This document shows positions 1 through 5,529 of a stretch of DNA of 5,814 bases, piece by piece (the stretch's first letter is position 1; each line of letters begins with the position of its first letter). Source of the DNA: Candidatus Poseidoniales archaeon (lineage in GTDB: Archaea > Thermoplasmatota > Poseidoniia > Poseidoniales > Poseidoniaceae); contig QXYA01000144.1 in the NCBI GenBank assembly GCA_009887135.1, positions 1 to 5,814 on the forward strand, in the 5' to 3' direction. The notes under the pieces are model-generated. The model had not been told where the DNA came from. It saw only the letters and a list, made by a program, of their open reading frames with translations, and made no database searches. The position numbers and the translations under genes are program-made.

Positions 1-32
1 CGGCTCAAATCATCAAGTTGGATAATGGGCAT
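1..32 (-). CDS. Possible 5' end of a minus-strand gene leaving the window
   Basis: On the minus strand an ATG at 32-30 opens a frame reading MPIIQLDDLS that stays open to the window edge. An A/T-rich GATAAAATC (minus strand, 59-67) lies about 31 bases upstream and could be a TATA box. Only ten codons are visible, no good Shine-Dalgarno site precedes the ATG, and the frame may be chance. The plus strand could equally carry the tail of a gene ending at the TGA at 37-39. No function can be assigned. Confidence 0.2.
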   Translation of the reverse strand, partial: MPIIQLDDLS

Positions 33-41
33 AGAGTGACC

Positions 42-58
42 AAGAGAGCCTCTCTCTT
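42..58 (-). terminator. Short hairpin after the TSP3-repeat gene
   Basis: AAGAGAG (42-48) and CTCTCTT (52-58) form a perfect 7-bp inverted repeat around a 3-base loop, 20 bases past the TAG stop of the minus-strand gene. It could mark the end of that transcript. However, no T-tract follows it on the minus strand, and archaeal terminators are usually T-rich, so the role is uncertain. It could instead lie in the leader of the possible gene at 32-1. Confidence 0.3.
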
Positions 59-77
59 AGATTTTATCAGGGGAATC

Positions 78-2300
78 CTATACCTTTTGCCAATCGCTTC
101 CGTTCCACCAAAGGCTGGAACCATCGCTCATTTGTCGCCATGTGTGGCCAGATTCATCCGTCCACTGATTTGCAACAGTTGGTTCTGCAACTACTGGTTG
201 AATCGGTTGAACGGGTTCGTGGCTTTGAGTCGGGTATAATGGTTGAGAGGATGCGAGTGGTTCCATTGATGGCAATGAAACTGCTTCCTTTGCTGCAGGT
301 TCTTCTCCACCTTTTCGGCGCATGAACAAGACAGCTCCGAGAACGGCCAGAACCAGGCCAACACCGATGATAATCATCAATTGCATCTGAGCAGCATCTT
401 CGTCTTCCTGGGCTTTCTGTTCATTGTCACCAACACCATCACCGTCACTGTCTAAGGTTTCAGTTGCATCTTCAGGGAAGGCATCAGCATTGTTTCCAAC
501 ACCATCTGAATCAGAATCCAATGTTTCGTTTGCATCGTTTGGGAATACATCGGCGTTATCGCCAACACCGTCAGCATCAGAATCTGTTGTCTCCGTTGCA
601 TCCAGTGGGAACGCATCAGCACCATCCAGCACAGTATCGTCATCAGAATCTGTATCGAATCGATCAGTACCCTTTGTGAGTTCATCCATATCGCTCAAGC
701 CATCGTTATCATCGTCAGTATCTGCGTTATCTCCCGTTCCATCTTGGTCGAAGTCGAGTGTTTCACTTGCATCGAGCGGCAATGCATCTTCCTTGTCGTT
801 TACATCATCACCATCGGTGTCTTCATCGAAAGGATCTGTACCAAGTGTTGCTTCCTCAGTATCCAACAAGCCATCATTGTCATCATCAGTATCAGCGTTA
901 TCTCCAATCATGTCTTGGTCAGCATCGCTCGATTCAGTTGCATCTGTAGGAAACACGTCAGCATTATCACCAACACTATCGCCATCAGTATCTGCGGATT
1001 CAGTCGGGTCATTAGGGGCCCAGTCTCCGTTATCGCCAAATCCATCGTTATCAGTGTCTACAGATTCAGTCGGATCGTCTGGGAAAACGTCAGTGTTATC
1101 TCCGACAGTGTCGCCATCAGTATCTGTTGTTTCAGTAGGGTCGTTCGGGAATGCGTCCGCATTGTCGCCGACAGTGTCTCCATCAGAATCTGTTGTTTCA
1201 CTAGGGTCGTTCGGGAAGGCATCTGCGTTATCGCCAACAGTATCGCCATCAGTATCCGCTATTTCGTTAGGGTCTGTTGGGAAGGCGTCAGCGTTGTCTC
1301 CAGTGCCATCGCCATCTGTATCGACGGTTTCAGTAGCGTCATTGGGGAATGCATCAGCGTTGTCTCCAGTGCCATCACCGTCTGTATCGACGGTTTCAGT
1401 AGAGTCGTTTGGAAATGCGTCCGCATTGTCTCCCGTACCATCATTGTCCGAATCTGTCGTTTCAGTAGGGTCGTTCGGAAAAGCATCTTGTCCATCTGGA
1501 GTTCCATCATTATCTGAATCCGCATCGACGATTGTAGCAGAATCCGGACACTGTGCAATTGGCCCGAGTTCTGTTCCATCATGAGGTGTAACTTCTACAG
1601 TCCATACTTCACCTACGGAGGTTGAGGAGCCAATAATTGTCTTCGCATCGTTGTGAGCTGGGGCAGGGTTTCCATCAATAAACCAACGAATCTGCGTTGG
1701 ACCTTCCTGATCACCGTCGTTATCATCGAATGTGTAACTGACTGTAAAGGATTGAGCAGATGTAACATCTCCGTTAGGCGTTAAACCGAGATTGGAGACT
1801 GTTGGAGGCGTGTTTGGTGGAGGGGCGCCTTCTGGTACAGCGAATTGATTTGTACCCCAATTATCGCCTGAGTTCTGAGAGTTTGCGTTTGCAAACAAGA
1901 CTGCGAGAGAGAATGTAACATCGCCTGTTCCGATTGCAGGAGCAGTCCAGTCAGCACTCCACGAACGAGCCCCGTCACTGCTATGTGTTAGTTCACCGTT
2001 GAGTGATTTAACCAGAGAGCCGAGGTTTGACCATGTTCCTGCCGATGCATCAAGATTGAATCCACCTTGGCCTGTTGTTGTCATACTACTCGACGACCAT
2101 GTCAACGTGTAGGTCGCACCAGGGCTGTAGCTGGATGGCAACCCAGTCATTGAAGGCACAATCATTGCATCTGTATTGTGACAATTACAGCCACTACTGC
2201 TCTGCCCAATCTTACCATTGTTGTTTGCGTCAATAGGTGGTATCATCGAAAGAAGCATGGCAACCATGAGGATACTAGCGATACGCGTAAAGTGCGACAT
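78..2300 (-). CDS. Secreted, membrane-anchored protein with thrombospondin type 3 (calcium-binding) repeats
   Basis: This 740-residue protein is probably displayed on the cell surface. Residues 1-25 are a signal peptide (hydrophobic core ASILMVAMLLSM, then a DAN-like cleavage region). A GCNCH motif follows at 37-41, then a beta-rich domain to about 157 whose 'Y.PG..Y.LTW' and later 'W.AP..G.G.V.F' spacing recalls Reeler / choice-of-anchor domains. Residues 163-257 look Ig- or PKD-like. Residues 258-627 are about thirteen DxDxDGxGDNADAFPNDxTE units, the acidic loops of which bind calcium in TSP3 proteins. A transmembrane helix (about 639-660) is followed by RRK as a stop-transfer signal, a Pro/Glu-rich linker and a Trp-rich tail (713-740). 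This puts the repeats outside and the tail inside the cell. It is transcribed divergently from the ribosomal operon. The ATG at 2300 begins a good signal peptide and has a TATA-like box at leaderless distance. The ligand is unknown; adhesion or envelope function is inference. Confidence 0.9.
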   Translation of the reverse strand: MSHFTRIASILMVAMLLSMIPPIDANNNGKIGQSSSGCNCHNTDAMIVPSMTGLPSSYSPGATYTLTWSSSSMTTTGQGGFNLDASAGTWSNLGSLVKSLNGELTHSSDGARSWSADWTAPAIGTGDVTFSLAVLFANANSQNSGDNWGTNQFAVPEGAPPPNTPPTVSNLGLTPNGDVTSAQSFTVSYTFDDNDGDQEGPTQIRWFIDGNPAPAHNDAKTIIGSSTSVGEVWTVEVTPHDGTELGPIAQCPDSATIVDADSDNDGTPDGQDAFPNDPTETTDSDNDGTGDNADAFPNDSTETVDTDGDGTGDNADAFPNDATETVDTDGDGTGDNADAFPTDPNEIADTDGDTVGDNADAFPNDPSETTDSDGDTVGDNADAFPNDPTETTDTDGDTVGDNTDVFPDDPTESVDTDNDGFGDNGDWAPNDPTESADTDGDSVGDNADVFPTDATESSDADQDMIGDNADTDDDNDGLLDTEEATLGTDPFDEDTDGDDVNDKEDALPLDASETLDFDQDGTGDNADTDDDNDGLSDMDELTKGTDRFDTDSDDDTVLDGADAFPLDATETTDSDADGVGDNADVFPNDANETLDSDSDGVGNNADAFPEDATETLDSDGDGVGDNEQKAQEDEDAAQMQLMIIIGVGLVLAVLGAVLFMRRKGGEEPAAKEAVSLPSMEPLASSQPLYPTQSHEPVQPIQPVVAEPTVANQWTDESGHTWRQMSDGSSLWWNGSDWQKV
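420..1529 (-). repeat. Tandem 66-bp coding repeats (22-residue TSP3 units)
   Basis: This segment encodes residues 258-627 of the surface protein as tandem 22-residue units of the form TETxDTDGDGxGDNADAFPNDx. About thirteen AFPND-type landmarks can be counted. Two places are expanded by DTDDDNDGLLDTEE- and DTDDDNDGLSDMDE-like inserts (about 471-500 and 527-556), which are classic TSP3 long units. Neighbouring units can be very close in DNA: 1288-1353 and 1354-1419 match at about 59 of 66 bases. Such near-identity points to recent unit duplication and possible copy-number variation between strains. Confidence 0.9.
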
Positions 2301-2320
2301 AAGTTCCCGTTGACCGTTTC

Positions 2321-2328
2321 CATATTAA
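2321..2328 (-). promoter_or_regulatory. TATA-like box of the TSP3-repeat gene (leaderless)
   Basis: Read on the minus strand this is TTAATATG, centred about 25 bases before the ATG at 2300. Archaeal TATA boxes sit about 25-27 bases before the transcription start, so the transcript would begin at or next to the start codon. No Shine-Dalgarno-like GGAGG lies between box and ATG, which agrees with leaderless translation. Called by position and base composition only. Confidence 0.45.
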
Positions 2329-2396
2329 GAGAAGTGGTACAATGTTTTGACGAAAGAGAGAACAATTCCAACACTACCAGAGTAACATATGGCGCG

Positions 2397-2409
2397 GCGC
2401 GATTAAATA
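2397..2409 (+). promoter_or_regulatory. BRE/TATA-like promoter of the ribosomal stalk operon
   Basis: ATTAAATA (2402-2409) follows the G/C-rich GCGCG and is the best TATA-like element before rpl11. A start site about 25 bases on would fall near 2431, leaving a leader of about 30 bases that contains the rpl11 ribosome binding site. The sharp change from G/C-rich to A/T-rich sequence supports the call. No transcript data are available. Confidence 0.45.
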
Positions 2410-2444
2410 GGGGAGTTTGGTCGCAAGGTTACCTACGTTCGTAA

Positions 2445-2452
2445 GGAAGGAG
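2445..2452 (+). promoter_or_regulatory. Ribosome binding site of rpl11
   Basis: GGAAGGAG ends 8 bases before the ATG at 2461. Together with the in-frame stop at 2404-2406 and the lack of any ATG, GTG or TTG between them in this frame, it fixes the rpl11 start at 2461 and so decides that the product lacks an N-terminal domain. Confidence 0.7.
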
Positions 2453-2460
2453 TTGTAAGA

Positions 2461-2742
2461 ATGCCAAAGCCATGGACCTCGAAGCTAATAATCAAAGCCT
2501 TAGGTGTCCAAAAATGCAATGGTAGTCTCGACGCCGCTGTCGAAGATTTGCCTCTCGAAAAAGCAATGGAAGTTGCTCGCGAGAAAGCAGGTCTCGGCCA
2601 CTTGACCGGATCTGACCTGAAGGCACAAACCCGAGAAATCATCGGAACTTGTGTCTCAATGCGTGTCAAAGTCGACGGTCATTGGGCAGTTGAAGCCCTC
2701 GAAATCATTAGCAAAGGAGAATGGGACGAGCGATTTAACTGA
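2461..2742 (+). CDS. rpl11: Ribosomal protein L11 (uL11), C-terminal domain only
   Basis: L11 binds the GTPase-associated region of 23S rRNA at the base of the P stalk. This 93-residue product aligns with the C-terminal rRNA-binding half of L11: PKPWTSKLIIKALGV matches the linker and first helix (compare TPPTSALIKKELG in archaea), and residues 49-67, TGSDLKAQTREIIGTCVSM, match the conserved TGADxxAxxRxIxGTARSM block. The ending KGEWDERF resembles the archaeal tail EGVYDELF. Archaeal L11 is normally about 160 residues, so the N-terminal factor-contacting domain with its proline-rich helix is missing. The residue after SM, usually Gly, is Arg here. It is the first gene of the stalk operon, 57 bases before rpl1. 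The identity is solid; the truncated form is unusual. It may be natural, or the missing part may lie elsewhere or be lost through a sequence error. Confidence 0.88.
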   Translation: MPKPWTSKLIIKALGVQKCNGSLDAAVEDLPLEKAMEVAREKAGLGHLTGSDLKAQTREIIGTCVSMRVKVDGHWAVEALEIISKGEWDERFN

Positions 2743-2756
2743 ACAAATCACGAACC

Positions 2757-2795
2757 GCAGGAGAGGTGAAAACCTCGCCGACTGCAGAGGTGAAA
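2757..2795 (+). promoter_or_regulatory. Candidate L1 autoregulatory mRNA hairpin and rpl1 ribosome binding site
   Basis: GCAG (2757-2760) pairs with CTGC (2782-2785), and GAGGT (2763-2767) with ACCTC (2772-2776) around a GAAA tetraloop. Between the two stems is an asymmetric internal loop, GA on the 5' side and GCCGA on the 3' side. In Methanococcus, L1 represses its operon by binding an mRNA hairpin that mimics its 23S rRNA site, which has the same kind of asymmetric loop with a GCCGA strand. Just downstream, GAGGTGA (2787-2793) is the rpl1 Shine-Dalgarno site, 6 bases before the ATG. The ten bases AGAGGTGAAA occur at both 2762 and 2786, so ACCTC could pair with either copy. The fold is visible in the sequence; binding by L1 is inferred. 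Confidence 0.6.
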
Positions 2796-2799
2796 TACT

Positions 2800-3444
2800 A
2801 TGGAAGAAAATATCAATAACGCCATCAAAGAAGCCATCGAAAACGCTCCAGAGCGTAAATTCGTTGAATCAATAGACATCCAATTTACAATCAAGGATGT
2901 CGATTTGAAGAACCCAACTAACCGTATCAAGGAAGAAGTTCGTCTTCCATCCGGCCGTGGCCGTGATGTCCGCATCGCAATGTTCGCCGCTGGTGAAGCT
3001 GCAACTCGTGCTCGTGAAGCGGGTATTCACGTCATTACTCCACCTGAAATCGAAGAACTTGGTGGTAACAAAGGCCATGCAAAGAAGATCGGAAATCAAT
3101 TTGACTTTTTCCTTTCAGAAGTTCCACACATGGGACTCATTGGACGATATCTCGGTACAGTTCTCGGTCCACGAGGAAAAATGCCACGTCCAGTACCTCC
3201 AACACTTGATCCAGCGGCTATCGCAACTGGTCTGAAAACAACTGTTGTTGTCAAATCTGGCGACAAGATGACCTTCCACTCAACCATTGGAACTGTTGGT
3301 CAGACACAAGAGGAACTCCTCGCTAACGCTATGGAAGTTTACAACCGTGTCGTTGGTCGTCTCGAACGAGGAGCAGGTAACATCCGTTCCCTCTTCATCA
3401 AGACAACTATGGGCCCTTCAACTCGAGTGGAGGTGGAACTGTGA
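2800..3444 (+). CDS. rpl1: Ribosomal protein L1 (uL1)
   Basis: L1 forms the mobile L1 stalk of the large subunit, which helps release tRNA from the E site; in archaea and bacteria it also represses translation of its own mRNA. The 214 residues are normal for the archaeal family. The family signature is plain at about 115-132, GRYLGTVLGPRGKMPRPV, and the C-terminal part has the expected GTVGQTQEELLANA segment. Domain I is built from both ends of the chain (roughly 1-65 and 155-214), with domain II between. The ATG at 2800 follows GAGGTGA by 6 bases and a candidate L1 operator hairpin. The stop TGA at 3442-3444 overlaps the GTG start of rpl10 by four bases, implying coupled translation, so repression at the rpl1 leader would pass to rpl10. 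Confidence 0.97.
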   Translation: MEENINNAIKEAIENAPERKFVESIDIQFTIKDVDLKNPTNRIKEEVRLPSGRGRDVRIAMFAAGEAATRAREAGIHVITPPEIEELGGNKGHAKKIGNQFDFFLSEVPHMGLIGRYLGTVLGPRGKMPRPVPPTLDPAAIATGLKTTVVVKSGDKMTFHSTIGTVGQTQEELLANAMEVYNRVVGRLERGAGNIRSLFIKTTMGPSTRVEVEL

Positions 3445-4460
3445 TTCCAAAGGTCATGAGTTGGAAGCGTAATACTGTCAACGATCTCGTTGAAGTCCTC
3501 AACAATGGGGAAACACTTGCAGTCATCGATATTCACGGCGTTCCTGCCGATTCAATGATTGGAATGCGTAACAACCTACGAAGTAACATGAAAATTCGTG
3601 TTGCAAAGAAGCGATTGATGCGTATCGCCTGGGAACAAGCTGGCAAAGACCTCGATGTTCTTGAACAACTTTTTGATGGAGCAATTCAACCTGCTCTTGT
3701 TTCCACCGCAGAGTACAATTCCTTTGAGGTCTTTTCAGAACTCAAGAAAACAGAAGCTGGCCGTGCTGCTAAGCCTGGTGATATTGCTTCAGAAGACATT
3801 GTTGTCGAAAAGCAAGACACTGGTATGCCACCTGGCCCTATCGTTGGTGAATTGAACACCGTTGGAATTCCTGCTAAAATCATGGGCGGTACCGTCCAGA
3901 TTCAGAAGCGTCACGTTGCACTCAAGGCTGGAGAAGTCTTCGAAGGCGATCTTGGTATGCTCCTTGGACAAATCGGAATCAAGCCAATTGTTACAGGTCT
4001 ACGTCTTTGTGGAACCTACGAAGATGGTGTTGTTTTCTCACCATCGACACTCGATATCGATTACGAGCAGTTCGGACAGGACTTGATTGGAATGGCTGCA
4101 GGCGGATTCAACCTCGCATGCAACATTACATGGTTTACATCACAAACCATGCCAACATTACTCGCTAAAGCAAGCAGAGAAGCGCTTGCTGTTGCACTTG
4201 AGGCAGCGATCGCAACCGCTGAAACCCTGCCTCACTTGATTGGAAGAGCCCATCGCAGTGCCGTTGGTATTGCAGGCTCTCTAGATTCCTCCGCCCTTGA
4301 CGACGAATTGGTCGCAATGCTCGGTGCTGCTGCTTCAGCAGCAACCGAAGCTGCTGCCGCCGTTGAAAGTGCGTCTGAAGCCCCAGCCGAGGCAGAAGAA
4401 GAAGAGGAAGAAGAGGAAGAAGGGGGCGGCTTTGCCGGCCTTGGAGATCTTTTCGGCTGA
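3441..4460 (+). CDS. rpl10: Ribosomal protein L10 / stalk protein P0 (uL10)
   Basis: P0 anchors the ribosomal P stalk: its N-terminal domain binds 23S rRNA next to L11, and its C-terminal helical spine carries L12 dimers that recruit elongation factors. The 339 residues fit archaeal P0. Residues 8-110 form the rRNA-binding domain (WKRNTVNDLVEVL, then MRNNLRSNMKIRVAKKRLM). About 111-184 is the archaeal/eukaryotic insertion domain (GPIVGELNTVGIPAKI). About 225-300 is an Ala-rich helical spine. The tail has nine consecutive Glu followed by GGGFAGLGDLFG, almost the same as that of L12. The start is a GTG in the GTGA overlap with rpl1, with GGAGGTGG (3429-3436) four bases upstream; the in-frame ATG at 3456 is a less likely alternative because its distance from that site is too long. 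Confidence 0.96.
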   Translation: MIPKVMSWKRNTVNDLVEVLNNGETLAVIDIHGVPADSMIGMRNNLRSNMKIRVAKKRLMRIAWEQAGKDLDVLEQLFDGAIQPALVSTAEYNSFEVFSELKKTEAGRAAKPGDIASEDIVVEKQDTGMPPGPIVGELNTVGIPAKIMGGTVQIQKRHVALKAGEVFEGDLGMLLGQIGIKPIVTGLRLCGTYEDGVVFSPSTLDIDYEQFGQDLIGMAAGGFNLACNITWFTSQTMPTLLAKASREALAVALEAAIATAETLPHLIGRAHRSAVGIAGSLDSSALDDELVAMLGAAASAATEAAAAVESASEAPAEAEEEEEEEEEGGGFAGLGDLFG

Positions 4461-4490
4461 ACACAACACAAAATATTGAGGTGAAATGAA

Positions 4491-4787
4491 ATGGAATACG
4501 TTTATGCTGCTATGCTACTGCACGCTGCTGAAAAAGAAATGACCGAAGACAACATCACAGCTACTCTGAAAGCTGCTGGTGTAGATGTAGATGCTTCCCG
4601 AGTTAAGGCACTTGTTGCTTCACTCGCTGGTGTCGACATCGCTGAAGCAATGACCCAAGCGGTCGCCGCACCAGCTGCTGCTGCTGCACCGGCTGCTGCT
4701 GCTGACGCCCCTGCCGCTGCTGAAGAAGCAGAGGAAGAGGAAGAAGAAGCAGGCGGCTTCGAAGGTCTTGGCTCCCTATTCGGTTGA
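4491..4787 (+). CDS. rpl12: Ribosomal protein L12 / stalk protein P1
   Basis: Archaeal L12 (P1, not homologous to bacterial L7/L12) dimerises on the P0 spine and uses its flexible tail to recruit aEF1A, aEF2 and other translation GTPases. The 98 residues are typical. MEYVYAAMLLHAAEKE is the family start, residues 1-57 form the helical dimerisation domain, 58-78 are an Ala/Pro hinge encoded by GCT-rich runs, and 79-86 are acidic, followed by AGGFEGLGSLFG, the factor-binding tail shared with P0. GAGGTGA (4478-4484) lies 6 bases before the ATG. An ATG at 4486 is in another frame and is not used. It lies 30 bases after rpl10 and ends the four-gene ribosomal set. Confidence 0.97.
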   Translation: MEYVYAAMLLHAAEKEMTEDNITATLKAAGVDVDASRVKALVASLAGVDIAEAMTQAVAAPAAAAAPAAAADAPAAAEEAEEEEEEAGGFEGLGSLFG

Positions 4788-4798
4788 GTACAATACAA

Positions 4799-4965
4799 AC
4801 CATCGCTCCTGGTCCTTGATGCCGAAGGCATCGAGAGATTCTCTAAGCGTTGCGTGGAACTCAACAAGAGGAAGTCATCTCATCCTAAGATGAGATTCGC
4901 GCAGCGTAACATCGCGTCGCATGGTTCTTGCCATATTGCTTAGTGCGCTAAGCATGGTGCGACGC
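4799..4965 (+). other. Hairpin-rich region after rpl12 (candidate structured leader or RNA)
   Basis: Four folds follow one another. ACCA/TGGT pairs at 4799-4802/4810-4813. A 9-bp stem at 4815-4823/4827-4835 has a GAA loop. GCGTTGCG (4847-4854) pairs with CGCAGCGT (4900-4907), including wobbles, and encloses a perfect 8-bp hairpin at 4877-4884/4889-4896. Finally GCGTCGCA (4914-4921) pairs with TGCGACGC (4958-4965), enclosing CCAT/ATGG and GCTTAG/CTAAGC. No T-tract follows any hairpin, so a simple terminator is not supported. No tRNA, 5S or signal recognition particle RNA signature was seen. It could be an operon 3' end, a structured leader for the next gene, or an RNA-processing site. Confidence 0.4.
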
Positions 4966-5466
4966 AATACGCTTGATTTCGAACTGAGTGTTACACCAGT
5001 CGAATGCATCCGATCTCTTCGAACACTATGCGAAGAGAAGGGTTGGAAACTTGAACGACATGAAGGCTCTCGCCTTGTCGATCGCTTTGCAATCATTATG
5101 CCTATGGCTCAAACTGCTCGAACACTTGGTTTGCGAGTTTTGGATGGCCCACTTACTGGATTAGAATTGACAACTTGGTCGGAAGTACGTGGTTCTGCAG
5201 GAGCAGTTCATCTCACATCTTGGATTCTTCCAGGTGGTCCTGGACATCCTCAAATTCAACATCTCTTACAACATTGGGTTTCTCGATTACCAAGATGTCC
5301 ATGGCGATGGACGTTTGGAGAACGATCGAAGATTGGATATCTCCTTCCAACGTGGAAGAAATCACGTAAATCGTTCACAGCACTAGGCTTCAATACTGCG
5401 AAAGGAGCGTGGCCTTACGAAGCACCTGCTCCTTGGTTATCCAGTAGTGATTTGGAAGAAGAATAA
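4921..5466 (+). CDS. Conserved-looking hypothetical protein, Trp-rich
   Basis: I do not recognise this 181-residue protein. It has nine Trp, no obvious transmembrane helix after residue 15, no Cys/His metal cluster, and alternating short strands in the middle (LGLRVLDGPLTGLELTTW, then AVHLTSWILPG). A run LPRCPWRWTFGERSKIGYLLP follows at about 123-143, and the end is acidic (DLEEE). It is probably a soluble, mixed alpha/beta protein. The start is uncertain: 4921 gives MVLAILLSALS before MVRRN, which could be a short hydrophobic leader or simply non-coding, while the ATG at 4954 gives a 170-residue product. Neither has a Shine-Dalgarno site and both lie in a predicted hairpin. It follows rpl12 on the same strand after 133 bases, so it could be on the operon mRNA or have its own promoter. 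A ribosome-related role would rest on position alone. Confidence 0.75.
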   Translation: MVLAILLSALSMVRRNTLDFELSVTPVECIRSLRTLCEEKGWKLERHEGSRLVDRFAIIMPMAQTARTLGLRVLDGPLTGLELTTWSEVRGSAGAVHLTSWILPGGPGHPQIQHLLQHWVSRLPRCPWRWTFGERSKIGYLLPTWKKSRKSFTALGFNTAKGAWPYEAPAPWLSSSDLEEE

Positions 5467-5475
5467 TTCACATCT

Positions 5476-5489
5476 AACCGAAATACATA
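5476..5489 (+). promoter_or_regulatory. Candidate BRE/TATA element before the last gene
   Basis: AAATACATA (5481-5489) is preceded by TAACCG, an arrangement like an archaeal BRE plus TATA box. A start site about 25 bases on would fall near 5510, giving a leader of about 20 bases that just includes the AGGAGGA ribosome binding site. The match to the TATA consensus is only moderate. Confidence 0.35.
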
Positions 5490-5515
5490 GAGGTCTCCAC
5501 CCCTTGGATTGCAAC

Positions 5516-5522
5516 AGGAGGA
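5516..5522 (+). promoter_or_regulatory. Ribosome binding site of the 5530 gene
   Basis: AGGAGGA lies 7 bases before the ATG at 5530 and is a strong match to the 3' end of archaeal 16S rRNA. It sets the start of the partial gene that runs off the window. Confidence 0.7.
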
Positions 5523-5529
5523 CAAGAAA

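Noticed and set aside
18..239. Plus-strand 73-codon frame at the window start
   Set aside because: It overlaps the conserved C-terminal end of the surface protein on the other strand and shows no domain or ribosome binding site.
424..1584. Long plus-strand open frame rich in Ser, Pro and Val opposite the TSP3 repeats
   Set aside because: It mirrors the 66-bp repeat on the other strand, has no ribosome binding site or domain, and the minus-strand frame has a signal peptide, repeats and an anchor.
4815..4835. Intrinsic terminator after rpl12
   Set aside because: The 9-bp stem is good, but no T-rich tract follows it, and archaeal termination depends mainly on T-tracts.
4502..4867. Minus-strand 121-codon open frame opposite rpl12
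   Set aside because: It is a low-complexity shadow of the Ala/Glu-rich rpl12 codons, while the plus strand is a clear L12.
4868..4880. RNase P RNA-like GAGGAAGTC in the rpl12 gap
   Set aside because: It is one base short of the conserved GAGGAAAGTCC, the region is far too short, and no other conserved RNase P block is present.
4914..4965. tRNA-like fold from the 8-bp outer stem
   Set aside because: There is no T-loop GGTTCGA-type sequence, the element is only 52 bases, and the cloverleaf arms are missing.
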